From: Lentzea guizhouensis | Lineage (GTDB): Bacteria > Actinomycetota > Actinomycetes > Mycobacteriales > Pseudonocardiaceae | Length of the DNA: 64,000 nucleotides | Reading direction: 5' to 3' | Assembly (NCBI RefSeq): GCF_001701025.1 | Contig: NZ_CP016793.1 | Location: 2,976,001 to 3,040,000, forward strand | Shown here: one piece after another, positions 34,748 to 43,503 of the stretch | Numbering within the stretch: the first letter of the stretch is position 1 | Layout of the letters: the number at the start of each line of letters is the position of its first letter | Made by a program: the position numbers and the translations under genes | Notes under the pieces: model-generated | Seen by the model: only the letters and a program-made list of their open reading frames with translations | Database searches by the model: none | What the model was told of the DNA's origin: nothing

Positions 34748-35227
34748 ATGGCAACCTGGGCGGAGTTCGCGGCTGAGGAGCCCGAGCTGGCCGCGTTCGT
34801 GGAGGGCCGGTTCGCCGCTGACCGGCACGCGTTGATCGCCACCCTGCGCAAGGACGGCGCGCCGCGGATCAGTGGTGTGGAACCGGACTTCGCGCACGGG
34901 CAGCTGTGGGCCGGCATGATGCCCGGCTCGCTGAAGTCCCGCGACCTGCAGCGGGATCCGCGGTTCTCGTTGCACTGCACGACCACGGTCGCCTCGATGA
35001 CCGAGGCCGGTGACGCGAAGGTCAGCGGCACCGCGGAGTTCTGGACCGACAAGGAGCAGTACCTGAAGGACCTGTACGAGCGCACGGAGTGGCAGCCGGA
35101 GCCGGAGGAGCTGGACCTGTTCCGGTTCGACGTCACCGAGGTCGTGTCGCTCATCGTCCAGGGCGACGGGATGGTCGTCCTGTCCTGGCACGAGGGAAGG
35201 GGAACTCGTCGTGTCGAGAAGAAGTGA
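34748..35227 (+). CDS. PPOX-family (pyridoxamine oxidase-like) protein
   Basis: A 159-residue split-barrel protein: ALIATLRKDGAPRISGVEPDF, LWAGMMPGSLKSRDLQRDPRFSLHC and an acidic C-terminal half with FRFDVTEVVSLIV. These fit flavin- or F420-binding PPOX proteins. ATG directly follows the tetR stop. The 3' end overlaps the SDR gene by 17 bases. It probably acts in the same reaction set as the SDR under TetR control. Confidence 0.82.
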   Translation: MATWAEFAAEEPELAAFVEGRFAADRHALIATLRKDGAPRISGVEPDFAHGQLWAGMMPGSLKSRDLQRDPRFSLHCTTTVASMTEAGDAKVSGTAEFWTDKEQYLKDLYERTEWQPEPEELDLFRFDVTEVVSLIVQGDGMVVLSWHEGRGTRRVEKK

Positions 35228-36131
35228 ACCCGATCTGAGCGGCAAGGTCGCCGTCGTCACCGGCGCCACGCGCGGTGCCGGCCGGGCGATCGCGGTCGAG
35301 CTGGGAGCGGCCGGGGCGACGGTGTTCGTCGCCGGCCGTACCACGCGCACGCAGCAGTCGGAGATCGGGCGGTCGGAGACGATCGAGGACACCGCGGAGC
35401 TCGTCGACGCCGCCGGTGGCAAGGGGATCCCGGTCCGGTGCGACCTGACCAGTCCGTCCGATGTGGACGAACTGGCGGCGCGCATCGACCGGCTCGACAT
35501 CTTCATCGACAACGCCTGGGGTGGCGAGAACCTCGTCGAGTGGGGCAAGTTCTGGGAGCACGACCTCGACCGGCAGCTGCGCATGTGGCGCAACGGGGTC
35601 GAGACGCACCTCGTCGCGATCCACAAGCTGATGCCGCTGGTGCTCAAGTCCGACGACGGGCTCGTGGTCGAGGTGACCGACGGCGAGGACGGCGACGCGT
35701 ACTTCGTGAACCTGCCGTACGACGCCGTGAAGAGCTCGGTTCGGCGGTTCGGCGAGGTGCTGGCCAAGGACCTGAAGGACCACCCGAACGTGACGGCGCT
35801 CGCCGCCACCCCGGGGTTCCTGCGGTCCGAGCAGATGCTGGAGGGCTTCGGCGTCACCGAGGAGAACTGGCGTGACGCGATCAAGGACGTGCCGGACTAC
35901 GCGTTGTCCGAGACACCGCACTACCTCGGTCGCGGCCTCGCGCACCTGGCGGCCGACGAGAACCGCGGCCGGTTCGCCGGGCAGTGCCTGTCGTCGTGGA
36001 AGCTCAAGCGCGAGTACGGCTTCACCGACCTCGACGGCTCCCAGCCCGACTGGGGCCGCTGGTACGACGAGGTGGTGAAGCCGCGGATGGCCGGGCAGAC
36101 CGTGGACGCGGATCCGGAGGACTACCGCTGA
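35211..36131 (+). CDS. SDR-family oxidoreductase
   Basis: A 306-residue short-chain dehydrogenase: VTGATRGAGRAIAVEL cofactor loop, AGRTTR (NADPH-favouring Arg), DIFIDNAWGGEN in place of the NNAG motif, VVEVTDGEDGD where Ser is usual, and YDAVKSSVRRF providing the Tyr/Lys-like pair. The DNAWGG pattern is seen in a subgroup annotated only as SDR. It lacks an obvious catalytic Ser. It is translationally overlapped with the PPOX gene, the last member of the TetR-controlled operon. Confidence 0.87.
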   Translation: MSRRSEPDLSGKVAVVTGATRGAGRAIAVELGAAGATVFVAGRTTRTQQSEIGRSETIEDTAELVDAAGGKGIPVRCDLTSPSDVDELAARIDRLDIFIDNAWGGENLVEWGKFWEHDLDRQLRMWRNGVETHLVAIHKLMPLVLKSDDGLVVEVTDGEDGDAYFVNLPYDAVKSSVRRFGEVLAKDLKDHPNVTALAATPGFLRSEQMLEGFGVTEENWRDAIKDVPDYALSETPHYLGRGLAHLAADENRGRFAGQCLSSWKLKREYGFTDLDGSQPDWGRWYDEVVKPRMAGQTVDADPEDYR

Positions 36132-36135
36132 CGCA

Positions 36136-36792
36136 TCACGCGTCACCGGGGCGGACGAGACCGGTCTCGTAGGCCAGCACCACGGCCTGCACCCGGTCTC
36201 GCAGCTCCAGCTTCGCGAGGATCCGGCCGACGTGCGTCTTCACCGTCGCCTCCGACAGGAAGAGCTTGCGCGCGATCTCCGTGTTGGACAGGCCCTTCGC
36301 GATCAGCACGAGGACCTCGCGCTCGCGTTCGGTCAGCACGTCCAGCACGGTCGCGTCGCGCAGCTCACCGCCGCCGTCGCCGAGGAACCGGCCGAGCAGC
36401 CGCTTCGTGACCGACGGCGAGACCACCGCGTCACCGGACGCGACGGCCCGCAGCGCGGAGACCAGGTCACCGGGCGGCGTGTCCTTCAGCAGGAAGCCGC
36501 TGGCGCCGTTGCGCAGCGCGGAGAGCGCGTACTCGTCCATGTCGAACGTGGTCATGACGAGCACCTTGGCCGTGTCGGCCTCGGTGATGCGCTTGGTCGC
36601 CTCGACCCCGTCCAGCACGGGCATGCGGACGTCCATCAGCACGACGTCGGGCCGCAGCTTGTCGGCCATCTGCACGGCGTCCAAGCCGTCGGCGGCCTCG
36701 CCGATGACGTCGATGTCCTCCTGCGCCCCCAGCACCATGCGGAAGCCCATGCGCATGAGTTCCTGGTCGTCGACCAGCAGCACCCGAATCAC
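36136..36792 (-). CDS. NarL/FixJ-family response regulator
   Basis: A 218-residue regulator. The receiver domain has LLVDDQELMRMGF, phospho-acceptor Asp in VVLMDVRMPVLDGVEAT and Lys in FLLKDTPPGDLV. The LuxR-type helix-turn-helix has LTEREREVLVLIAKGLSNTEIARKLFLSEATVKTHVGRIL. It starts with GTG 9 bases after the upstream kinase stop. Together they are a complete two-component pair. The target genes are unknown. Confidence 0.95.
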   Translation of the reverse strand: MIRVLLVDDQELMRMGFRMVLGAQEDIDVIGEAADGLDAVQMADKLRPDVVLMDVRMPVLDGVEATKRITEADTAKVLVMTTFDMDEYALSALRNGASGFLLKDTPPGDLVSALRAVASGDAVVSPSVTKRLLGRFLGDGGGELRDATVLDVLTEREREVLVLIAKGLSNTEIARKLFLSEATVKTHVGRILAKLELRDRVQAVVLAYETGLVRPGDA

Positions 36793-36801
36793 GTGATCAC
36801 C

Positions 36802-37980
36802 CTATGCGGCGAGCGGGAAGACCGCGCGGACGCGCCAGCCACCACCGGGGTTGGGGCCCGCCTCGAACTCTCCGCCCAGCACCGCTGCCCTTTCCCTCAT
36901 GCCGATCAGTCCGTTGCCGCCGGACACCTTGACCACGTCGTGCGGCGTGCCGAAGCCGTCGTCGACGACCTCCAGGTGCAGCTGCTCCTGCGTGCGGGCC
37001 AGCCGGACGGTCGCCGTCGTGCCGGTGCCCGCGTGCTTGATCGTGTTCGTCAGCGCTTCCTGCACGATCCGGTAGATGCTCAGGCCCACACCGGCGGGCA
37101 GGTCGTCGACGTCACCGGTGATCTCCAGGCGGACCGGCACACCGGCCGCGCGGGTGTTCTCGGCGAGCTCGACCACGCCTCGCACGTCAGGCTGCGGTTC
37201 CCACTGCGTCTCGGCGTCCTCGCTGCGCAGCACGCCCAGCAGCCGGCGCATCTCGGTCAACGCGAGCCGGCCCGTCTCCGCGATGGTGCGCACCGCGTTC
37301 TCCGCGACCTCCGGCTGCTTGCGGATCGTGTAGGCGGCGCCGTCGGCGTGGACGATCATGACGCTGACCGCGTGCGCGACCACGTCGTGCAGCTCGCGGG
37401 CGATCCTGGACCGCTCCTCGCCGACCGCGATCTTCGCCTGCTGGTCGCGTTCGGTCTCCAGCAGCTTGAGCCGTTGCTCCAGCTCGCTCTGGTAGGCCCG
37501 GCGGGCGCCGACGAACTCGCCCATCGCCCAGCTGAACCCGAAGATCACGAAGACCATGAACACCAGGAAGACGGCCTGGACCTCGCCGATCTGGAAGATC
37601 GCCCAGAGCAGCGTGCCCGCGACGAGCCAGGCCGAGTAGATCAGCCCCGACTTGCGGCCCACGTACGCGACCATCGTGTACAGCGCCACGGCCAGCGCGA
37701 AGTCGGCCATCCGCACCGGCAGGCCGTTCTCCCAGCCGCCGTGGGTGAACAGCTGCAGGAAGCCGCCCGCGAGGATCAGGTAGCTGGTGCCGACCGGGTG
37801 GTAGCGGCGGAACGGCAGCGGGCCGAGCAGTAAGAGCGTGACGGCGAGGAACGAGGAGACGGACAGGCCGCGGTCGACGCCCGCGATGCCCACCGCCAGG
37901 TCGAACAACAGCAAGATCCCGGCGATCAGGGAGTCCCCGAACGCCGGGTGAGCCTTCATCCACAGGCTGAACCGCCGCAC
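36802..37980 (-). CDS. Sensor histidine kinase, NarL-pathway type
   Basis: A 392-residue membrane kinase. Several hydrophobic helices occupy residues 15-170. A coiled linker (RRAYQSELEQRLKLLETERDQQ) precedes the acceptor helix RIARELHDVVAHAVSVMIVHADG. The ATPase domain has IYRIVQEALTNTIKHAG and GGNGLIGMRERAAVLGGEF. It is encoded directly upstream of its response regulator. The first residues MRRFSLWMKAHPAFGD give a basic cytosolic N-terminus. Confidence 0.93.
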   Translation of the reverse strand: MRRFSLWMKAHPAFGDSLIAGILLLFDLAVGIAGVDRGLSVSSFLAVTLLLLGPLPFRRYHPVGTSYLILAGGFLQLFTHGGWENGLPVRMADFALAVALYTMVAYVGRKSGLIYSAWLVAGTLLWAIFQIGEVQAVFLVFMVFVIFGFSWAMGEFVGARRAYQSELEQRLKLLETERDQQAKIAVGEERSRIARELHDVVAHAVSVMIVHADGAAYTIRKQPEVAENAVRTIAETGRLALTEMRRLLGVLRSEDAETQWEPQPDVRGVVELAENTRAAGVPVRLEITGDVDDLPAGVGLSIYRIVQEALTNTIKHAGTGTTATVRLARTQEQLHLEVVDDGFGTPHDVVKVSGGNGLIGMRERAAVLGGEFEAGPNPGGGWRVRAVFPLAA

Positions 37981-38095
37981 CGGACAAGGTTAGGTGCGGG
38001 TCGAACTTCCGCGCGTCGCGCCACGGGCTGACCTCGCGTCCTACTCCGGTGTGAGTTATTGTATCGAGTAGTTGGTACAAAGTTCGGGGGAACTC

Positions 38096-38776
38096 GTGCC
38101 GGAGTCGAGCATCTGGTTCCAGCTGGCCATCGCCATAGGTGTCGGCTTGGTCCTCTTGGTGACGTTGTGGCCGGTGGAGAGCAACGGCCGGCGTTTGCTG
38201 AAGAAGTGGGGGCTGCCGGAACCCACCGAGCAGCAGGTCGTGGAGGCGGTCCGGTACCTCAAGCGCCGTCGGCTGCTCTACCCATGGCTCTACGCGGTGT
38301 TGTTGTTCGTGCCGAGGTGGGGCGACGACGTCGACCAGTTCATGGTCGTCGTGCTCGCGGGCACCCTGCTCGCCGAGTTGCTGGCACTGCGGCCACGCCT
38401 TGGCACTCGCCGGGAGGCGACGCTCACGCCGCGCGGGTTGTTCGACATCGCGTCGAAGTGGGTGCTGCTCACCTACGCGGTGTTCGTGGCGGCTGCCGTC
38501 GTCCGCCTCGTGGTCGACCCGCGGTGGACCACGTTCGCCTGGTTCGCGGGCTCGGCGCTTGCGGTCGGGCTGATCGTCTGGGCGGCCGTCACCCGGCCCG
38601 CCGACGGTGACCACGCCGTCGACACGGCGTTGCGCACCCGCAGCGTGCACGTCGCGACGGGGCTCGGTGCGGCTGTCATCGGTGGCCTGGTCCACCCCTT
38701 GGCCGGGATCGCCGGTCTGGTGGCGTGGGCGATGATGGCGAACACGAAGCCGAAGTCGGCGAAGATCGTCAGGTGA
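38096..38776 (+). CDS. Multi-pass membrane protein coupled to a GntR regulator
   Basis: A 226-residue protein with about six membrane helices (IWFQLAIAIGVGLVLLVTL at the N-terminus, AGLVAWAMMAN at the end). The loop after helix 1 is charged (KKWGLPEPTEQQVVEAVRYLKRRR). CGGGGGA precedes the GTG at 38096. Its stop overlaps the GntR start (GTGA). An inverted TTGTA/TACAA pair (38059-38080) lies at the promoter and may bind that regulator. I recognise no family. The pairing with a YtrA-type regulator suggests an envelope-stress or export role. Confidence 0.7.
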   Translation: MPESSIWFQLAIAIGVGLVLLVTLWPVESNGRRLLKKWGLPEPTEQQVVEAVRYLKRRRLLYPWLYAVLLFVPRWGDDVDQFMVVVLAGTLLAELLALRPRLGTRREATLTPRGLFDIASKWVLLTYAVFVAAAVVRLVVDPRWTTFAWFAGSALAVGLIVWAAVTRPADGDHAVDTALRTRSVHVATGLGAAVIGGLVHPLAGIAGLVAWAMMANTKPKSAKIVR

Positions 38777-39141
38777 CCGCTCCCCGCATCGTCGTCGACG
38801 TCGACAACGGCGTCCCGCCCTGGCGTCAGGTGCGCGACCAGCTCGTGCTGCTGATCAGCGGCGGGGTGCTGCCGGTCGGCACGCGGCTGCCGACGATCCG
38901 GCAGCTGGCCGCGGACCTCGGGCTGGCGGCCGGCACGGTCGCGCGGGCGTACCGGGAGCTGGAGACCGGCGGCGTGCTCACGACAGGACGAAGGCAGGGC
39001 ACCGTGGTGGCTGCCCTGCCTTCGCATGCACCGGATCCGCTCGCCGCTGCCGCTGCTGAGTTCGTCGCGGTTGCCCGGTCTCTCGGCGCCAGCGAGGGGG
39101 AGGCACTGGACGCCGTTCGCGCGCTCTACAGCGTGGAGTGA
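38773..39141 (+). CDS. GntR-family regulator, YtrA type
   Basis: A 122-residue regulator: winged-helix domain with PPWRQVRDQLVLLISGGVLPVGTRLPTIRQLAADLGLAAGTVARAYRELE and a very short C-terminal helix, as in the YtrA subfamily. Such regulators usually control the transporter or membrane genes next to them. It is translationally coupled to the upstream membrane protein gene. Its 3' end overlaps the converging gene by 16 bases. Confidence 0.88.
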   Translation: MTAPRIVVDVDNGVPPWRQVRDQLVLLISGGVLPVGTRLPTIRQLAADLGLAAGTVARAYRELETGGVLTTGRRQGTVVAALPSHAPDPLAAAAAEFVAVARSLGASEGEALDAVRALYSVE

Positions 39142-39563
39142 GGCGATTCGATCTTCGGTGCGGGTCGCGGTTCGCTCACATGTGCGTGGCGTTCTTCGTA
39201 GATCCGGTGCTCTTCGGCCATCTGGTCCGCGAGCTGTTGCTGCATCTGGCGATCCCTGATCCTGGCCAGGATCGCCATCGTGACGCCGTGGGCGAGTGCC
39301 AGGAGCAGCAGCACGACACCAAGCTTCACGACCACGTTCTTCACCGTGTCACCGGTGTCGACGTTGATGATCGACACCAGTGCGAGCAGGCCGAGCACGA
39401 CGAGGTGGAACAGGACCGCCGTCAGCTTCATCATGCCGCCGGCCTGGTCCTCGTCGTACGCAGCGCGCCTCAGATATTCCTTGCCACTGCGGTAGATCAG
39501 CTGGCCGTCAACGACGACCAGGACGATCCCCAGCACCAGGAACGTCACGTAGCTGTCACCCAT
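39126..39563 (-). CDS. Membrane protein with charged C-terminal tail
   Basis: A 145-residue protein with three hydrophobic helices (VTFLVLGIVLVVVDGQLIY, LTAVLFHLVVLGLLALVSII, KLGVVLLLLALAHGVTMAIL). A basic, Gln-rich cytosolic tail follows (ARIRDRQMQQQLADQMAEEHRIYEERHAHV), likely a coiled coil. No family is recognised. It is divergent from the dynamin operon, with 52 bases between the start codons. Confidence 0.7.
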   Translation of the reverse strand: MGDSYVTFLVLGIVLVVVDGQLIYRSGKEYLRRAAYDEDQAGGMMKLTAVLFHLVVLGLLALVSIINVDTGDTVKNVVVKLGVVLLLLALAHGVTMAILARIRDRQMQQQLADQMAEEHRIYEERHAHVSEPRPAPKIESPHSTL

Positions 39564-39615
39564 GAGCTGTGGCTACCCGCGCACGCACGTGCACAAACCG
39601 TGGCACCATTCGGCC

Positions 39616-41118
39616 GTGACGGCGTTGCAGGGACAACAACTGGCCGGACCGCTGTGCGCGGCGGTGGCCCACCTTTGTGCCGCCCTGCAACAGCAGGTCT
39701 CGCCCGCCACGGCCGCAGGGTTCCAGGAGGTGCTGCGGCGGTTGCACGCGCCGTTGCAGGTCGCCGTGGCCGGCCGGATCAAGTCCGGCAAGTCGACGTT
39801 GGTCAACGCTCTGATCGGACGCAGGGTCGCGCCCACGGACGTCGGTGAGTGCACCCGGCTCGTGACGCGGTACCAGTACGGCACGGTCGACCGGATCGAA
39901 GTGGTGCTGCAGGACGGGCGGCGGCAGGTGCTGCCGTTCGACGCGTCCGGCATGATCCCCGCTTCTCTCGGCCTGGACGGCGTTTCGCACATCGAGGCCT
40001 ATCTGACGAACGCCGTGCTGCGCGACTTCACGGTCATCGACACGCCAGGCCTCGGCTCGCTGGACGCGGCGTCGGTCGCGCGGACCGAGGAGCTGCTGGA
40101 CCCGGTGTCGCGCAGCGCGGTCGCGGGTGCCGAGGCGGTGCTGTACGTCGTCACACAAGGCGTGCGGGCCGACGACCACCAGACACTGGCGGCGTTCACG
40201 GCGGCCACCGCGTCGCGTGAGGCCGGGCCGGTCAACGCGGTGGCGGCGTTGAACAAGGTCGACGCCGTGGCACCGGAGTCGGTCGCGGGCTCGGACGGCG
40301 ACGTGTGGCGTGCGGCGGAGATCCTGGCGGCGAAGCAGGCGGAGCTGCTGAAGCCGCGGGTGGCCGACGTGCTGCCGGTGATCAGCCTGCTCGCCGAGTC
40401 CGCGGAGACCGGGGAGTTCACGTCGGCGGACGCGGACGCCTTGCGGCGGTTGGCGGCGCTCGACGCGGACACCCGCTCGATGATGCTGATGTCCGGTGAC
40501 CTCTTCACGTCGTGGGAGTGCGACGTGCCGGCCGGCGTGCGGTCGCGGTTGCTGGAGAAGCTCGACCTGTACGGCATCGGGCGCGCGGTCGCGGCGCTGG
40601 ACGCCGAACCCGGACTGACCGCCGGTGCGCTGCGGCGGGTGCTGTTCGACGCGTCGGGGTTCGCTGCCGTGCGAGCGCGGCTCGACGCGGTGTTCCGCGC
40701 GCGTGCCGACGGGATCAAGGCGGCGGCCGCGCTGGCGTCGATCACGTCGCTGGCCGCCGGTGAGCCCGGCGAACGGCAGCGCGTGCACGACGCGATCGAG
40801 GTGCTGCTGGCTCGTCCGGAAGCGCACCAGCTGCGGTTGCTGGAGGCGTTGACGCTGGTCTCGTCGGGCGCGGTGACGCTGGCGCCGGACCTGACCGAGG
40901 AGGTGCTGCGCGTCGGCAGCACCCCCGACCTGCCGGGACAGCTGGGACTGGCCGGCCGGCCGGTCGGCCAGCTGCAGGCACACGCGCTGGAACGGGCCGG
41001 CTGGTGGCGTTCGTTCGCCTCCTTCGGCGCGACACCGGCGCAGGCCCGGGTGGCGCACGTCGTGCACCGGGCGTATTTCCTCATCTGGCAGCAACTACGT
41101 GCTGGGGGGCACCGATGA
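39616..41118 (+). CDS. Dynamin-like GTPase (first of operon)
   Basis: A 500-residue large GTPase: P-loop GRIKSGKSTLVNAL (53-60), switch region with TDVGECT, DTPGLGS (142-147) and NKVD (213-216). A long helical C-terminal half follows. It resembles the actinobacterial IniA/IniC-like bacterial dynamins that act at membranes. GTG at 39616 precedes MTALQGQQLAGP; no good ribosome site is seen, so the mRNA may be leaderless. Its stop overlaps the GrpE-like gene (ATGA). Likely role: membrane remodelling or stress protection together with the second GTPase. Confidence 0.85.
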   Translation: MTALQGQQLAGPLCAAVAHLCAALQQQVSPATAAGFQEVLRRLHAPLQVAVAGRIKSGKSTLVNALIGRRVAPTDVGECTRLVTRYQYGTVDRIEVVLQDGRRQVLPFDASGMIPASLGLDGVSHIEAYLTNAVLRDFTVIDTPGLGSLDAASVARTEELLDPVSRSAVAGAEAVLYVVTQGVRADDHQTLAAFTAATASREAGPVNAVAALNKVDAVAPESVAGSDGDVWRAAEILAAKQAELLKPRVADVLPVISLLAESAETGEFTSADADALRRLAALDADTRSMMLMSGDLFTSWECDVPAGVRSRLLEKLDLYGIGRAVAALDAEPGLTAGALRRVLFDASGFAAVRARLDAVFRARADGIKAAAALASITSLAAGEPGERQRVHDAIEVLLARPEAHQLRLLEALTLVSSGAVTLAPDLTEEVLRVGSTPDLPGQLGLAGRPVGQLQAHALERAGWWRSFASFGATPAQARVAHVVHRAYFLIWQQLRAGGHR

Positions 41119-41480
41119 GCATGAGTGGAACCGAGCCGACGGGCGTGACGTCGGACAACGGTGTGGAGACCATTGCCGACGAGCTGCTCGACCAGGCGCT
41201 GGCCGAACGCCGCGCGCTGGTGCAGCTCTGCCTGTACGCGCTCGACCGCGCGAGCTCTGGCGTGGTGGAACGCATCGAGGAAGGTCTGTCGTCGATAGGG
41301 GTGGTCGCGATGCGCGTGGACGGCCAGCGCTTCGACCCCGCCCAGCACGAGGCGGGCGGCACCGTGCCGACCGACGACATGTCGCTGCTGGGCCTGGTCG
41401 CCGAGACCGAGGTCCCCGGCTTCTGCGACCGCGGCCGCGTCCTGCGCGCCCCGATCGTGACGGTCTACACGCCCCGATGA
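41115..41480 (+). CDS. Short GrpE-like nucleotide exchange protein
   Basis: A 121-residue protein. A helical N-terminal half (ETIADELLDQALAERRALVQLCLYALDRA) is followed by the GrpE beta-domain pattern: GQRFDPAQHEAGGTVP and GFCDRGRVLRAPIVTVYTP. It lacks the long N-terminal coiled coil of housekeeping GrpE. GrpE proteins exchange nucleotide on Hsp70, but no Hsp70 gene is nearby. It overlaps both dynamin genes by four bases, so it is made with them and may adapt an Hsp70 to them. Confidence 0.78.
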   Translation: MSMSGTEPTGVTSDNGVETIADELLDQALAERRALVQLCLYALDRASSGVVERIEEGLSSIGVVAMRVDGQRFDPAQHEAGGTVPTDDMSLLGLVAETEVPGFCDRGRVLRAPIVTVYTPR

Positions 41481-43297
41481 GCAACCTCCCGCAGACGGTC
41501 CGCGCGACCCGCGAACGCCTCACGGCGCTGGTCCGCGACATCGACGCGTCGCTGGCCGACTGGGTCACCCGCCGCGCGGTGCAGGAGGTCTCGACCGTGG
41601 TGGTCGTCGGCGAGACGAACCGCGGCAAGTCCTCACTGGTCAACGCCCTGCTCGCGACGCCGGGCCTGTCCCCGGTCGACGCCGACGTGGCCACCTCGAC
41701 CTACCTGGTCTTCCAGCACGGCCCCGGCTGGGCCGCCCGCGCCTGCTACCCCGGCGTGCTCGCCCCGGTCTCGTTCCCGCTGCCCGCGTTGATCAACTGG
41801 GTCTCCGCCGCCCACGAGCTCCCCGACGGCGAGCTGCCACCGCGCTACGTCGAGGTCGACGCCCCGATCCCGCTGCTGTCTCGAATGTCCGTTGTGGACA
41901 CTCCCGGCGTCGGCGGCCTGGAGTCCGTGCACGGTGAGCTGGCACTGGAAGCCGTCACCTCCGCCACCGCGCTGGTGTTCGTCGTCGACGCCTCTTCTCC
42001 TTTCACCCGAGGCGAGCTCGACTTCCTCAAGCGCGTCGGCGACCGCGTCGAGACCGTCGTGTTCGCGCTGACGAAGACCGACCAGTACCGCGGCTGGCGC
42101 CAGGTCCTCGACGCCGACGTCGCCCTGCTGGCCGAACACGCCCCGCGCTTCGCCGACGCCACCTGGTTCCCGGTGTCCTCCCGGATGTTCGACATGGCCG
42201 CCCAGGCCCCGAACCCGGACGCCGCCGCCATGCTCCGCGAACGCTCCGGCGTCGCCGCACTCCAGACCTCGCTGCAGGAACTCGTCGCCGGCCGCGCCGA
42301 CATGCTGGCCGAGGCCAACGCCCTGCGCGCCCTGTCGACCGTGCTCGCCGAACTGTCCATCCGCCTCGAACACGACAAGCGCGCCCTGTCCGTCGGCGAG
42401 GCCGAGGCCGAGTCCCTGCGCACCCGCCGCGAGGAGCTCGTCACCGAACGCCGCTCCTCCACCCGCGGCTGGCAGGTCCGCCTGCGCGGCGAGGTCCAAC
42501 GCGCCCGCGTCGAGAACTCCCACGAGATCTCCCGCCAGATGCGCGACCTCCAGACCTGGTACCGCCAGGCCATCGACACCGCCGACCGCACCGCCCTGGC
42601 CGCGTTGCCGGCTCAGGTCGACACCGCGCTCCAGGTCGTCTCCGGCCGCATCTCCACCGCCCTGTCCGTCCGCCTGGCCGCCGTCGCCGACACCGTCCTG
42701 GCCTCACTCTTCAGCCCCGACGAGCTGACGTTGATCCGCGGCCAGTTCGCCCGCGGCGAGCAACCCCCGGTCGTGTTGCGCCCCAAGGAAAAGCGCCCAC
42801 CCACCGCCGAGGACAAACTGCTGGTGTTCATGGGCGTCTCCGGCGGCCTCGGCGCCGGCAAGCTCGCCGTGATGCCGTTGGCGGGCCTGGGCATCGCCGC
42901 CCTGAACCCGATCGTCCTCCCGGTGACCATCGCCCTGGGCCTGGGCGCCGGCTGGTGGATGGCCCGCACCCGCACCCACAGCGCCGAGAAGCAACACGTC
43001 AAGCAGTGGCTCTCCGACGCCATCGCCGACGCCCGCTCGATGATCGACCAACTCGCCGCCGAACAGCTCATCGAAGCCGAGCAGGCGTTGTCGCTGGCCC
43101 TGGACGAGGCACTGGCCAAGCGGATCGAGGCCATCGAGGCCGAACTGCGCGAGGTCGACAAGGCACTCCGGATGGAGGCCGGCGAACGCGGCCGCGAGCT
43201 GCAGGCCGTGACGCGGCAGCTGGCGGAGGTGGAGTCCGGCCGGGCCAAGGCGGAGGAGCTGCTGAGCCGCATCCGCCAGGTCCGCGACCGCACCTAG
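41477..43297 (+). CDS. Dynamin-like GTPase with C-terminal membrane region
   Basis: A 606-residue large GTPase: P-loop GETNRGKSSLVNAL (45-52), VATSTYL switch region, DTPGVGG (141-146) and TKTD (199-202). Long coiled helices follow (residues about 300-430, EAESLRTRREELVTERR). A hydrophobic pair at about 440-490 (MGVSGGLGAGKLAVMPLAGLGIAALNPIVLPVTIALGLGAGWW) follows, then a second helical stalk. The order GTPase-stalk-membrane insert-stalk is that of bacterial dynamins. ATG overlaps the GrpE-like stop. Its own stop shares CTAG with the converging small gene. Confidence 0.87.
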   Translation: MSNLPQTVRATRERLTALVRDIDASLADWVTRRAVQEVSTVVVVGETNRGKSSLVNALLATPGLSPVDADVATSTYLVFQHGPGWAARACYPGVLAPVSFPLPALINWVSAAHELPDGELPPRYVEVDAPIPLLSRMSVVDTPGVGGLESVHGELALEAVTSATALVFVVDASSPFTRGELDFLKRVGDRVETVVFALTKTDQYRGWRQVLDADVALLAEHAPRFADATWFPVSSRMFDMAAQAPNPDAAAMLRERSGVAALQTSLQELVAGRADMLAEANALRALSTVLAELSIRLEHDKRALSVGEAEAESLRTRREELVTERRSSTRGWQVRLRGEVQRARVENSHEISRQMRDLQTWYRQAIDTADRTALAALPAQVDTALQVVSGRISTALSVRLAAVADTVLASLFSPDELTLIRGQFARGEQPPVVLRPKEKRPPTAEDKLLVFMGVSGGLGAGKLAVMPLAGLGIAALNPIVLPVTIALGLGAGWWMARTRTHSAEKQHVKQWLSDAIADARSMIDQLAAEQLIEAEQALSLALDEALAKRIEAIEAELREVDKALRMEAGERGRELQAVTRQLAEVESGRAKAEELLSRIRQVRDRT

Positions 43298-43503
43298 GCT
43301 TCGGTGACCTGCACGACCAACGGCCACGATCCCTCGGCGAGGTAGTAGTGGTCCGGGAAGTGGTCGATGTGCACGTGGTAGCCGAAGTCCGGCTCGTCGG
43401 CCAGGTCGCGCAGGACCTCACCCAGCACCGCCAGGTGCTCGGCCCCGCCGGTGACGACCAGGTCCCGGCCGACCACGTCGACCACGACCTTGCCCCCGGT
43501 CAC
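43294..43503 (-). CDS. Small alpha/beta protein, possibly Imm32-like
   Basis: A 69-residue protein, MTGGKVVVDVVGRDLVVTGG then AVLGEVLRDLADEPDFGYHVHIDHFPDHYYLAEGSWPLVVQV. The strand-helix-strand pattern with an HVHID core resembles small polymorphic-toxin immunity proteins of the Imm32 type; this is recognition by eye only. GTG overlaps the upstream stop (GTGA), so it is coupled to the gene at 43500. No toxin gene is visible beside it. Confidence 0.55.
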   Translation of the reverse strand: MTGGKVVVDVVGRDLVVTGGAEHLAVLGEVLRDLADEPDFGYHVHIDHFPDHYYLAEGSWPLVVQVTEA

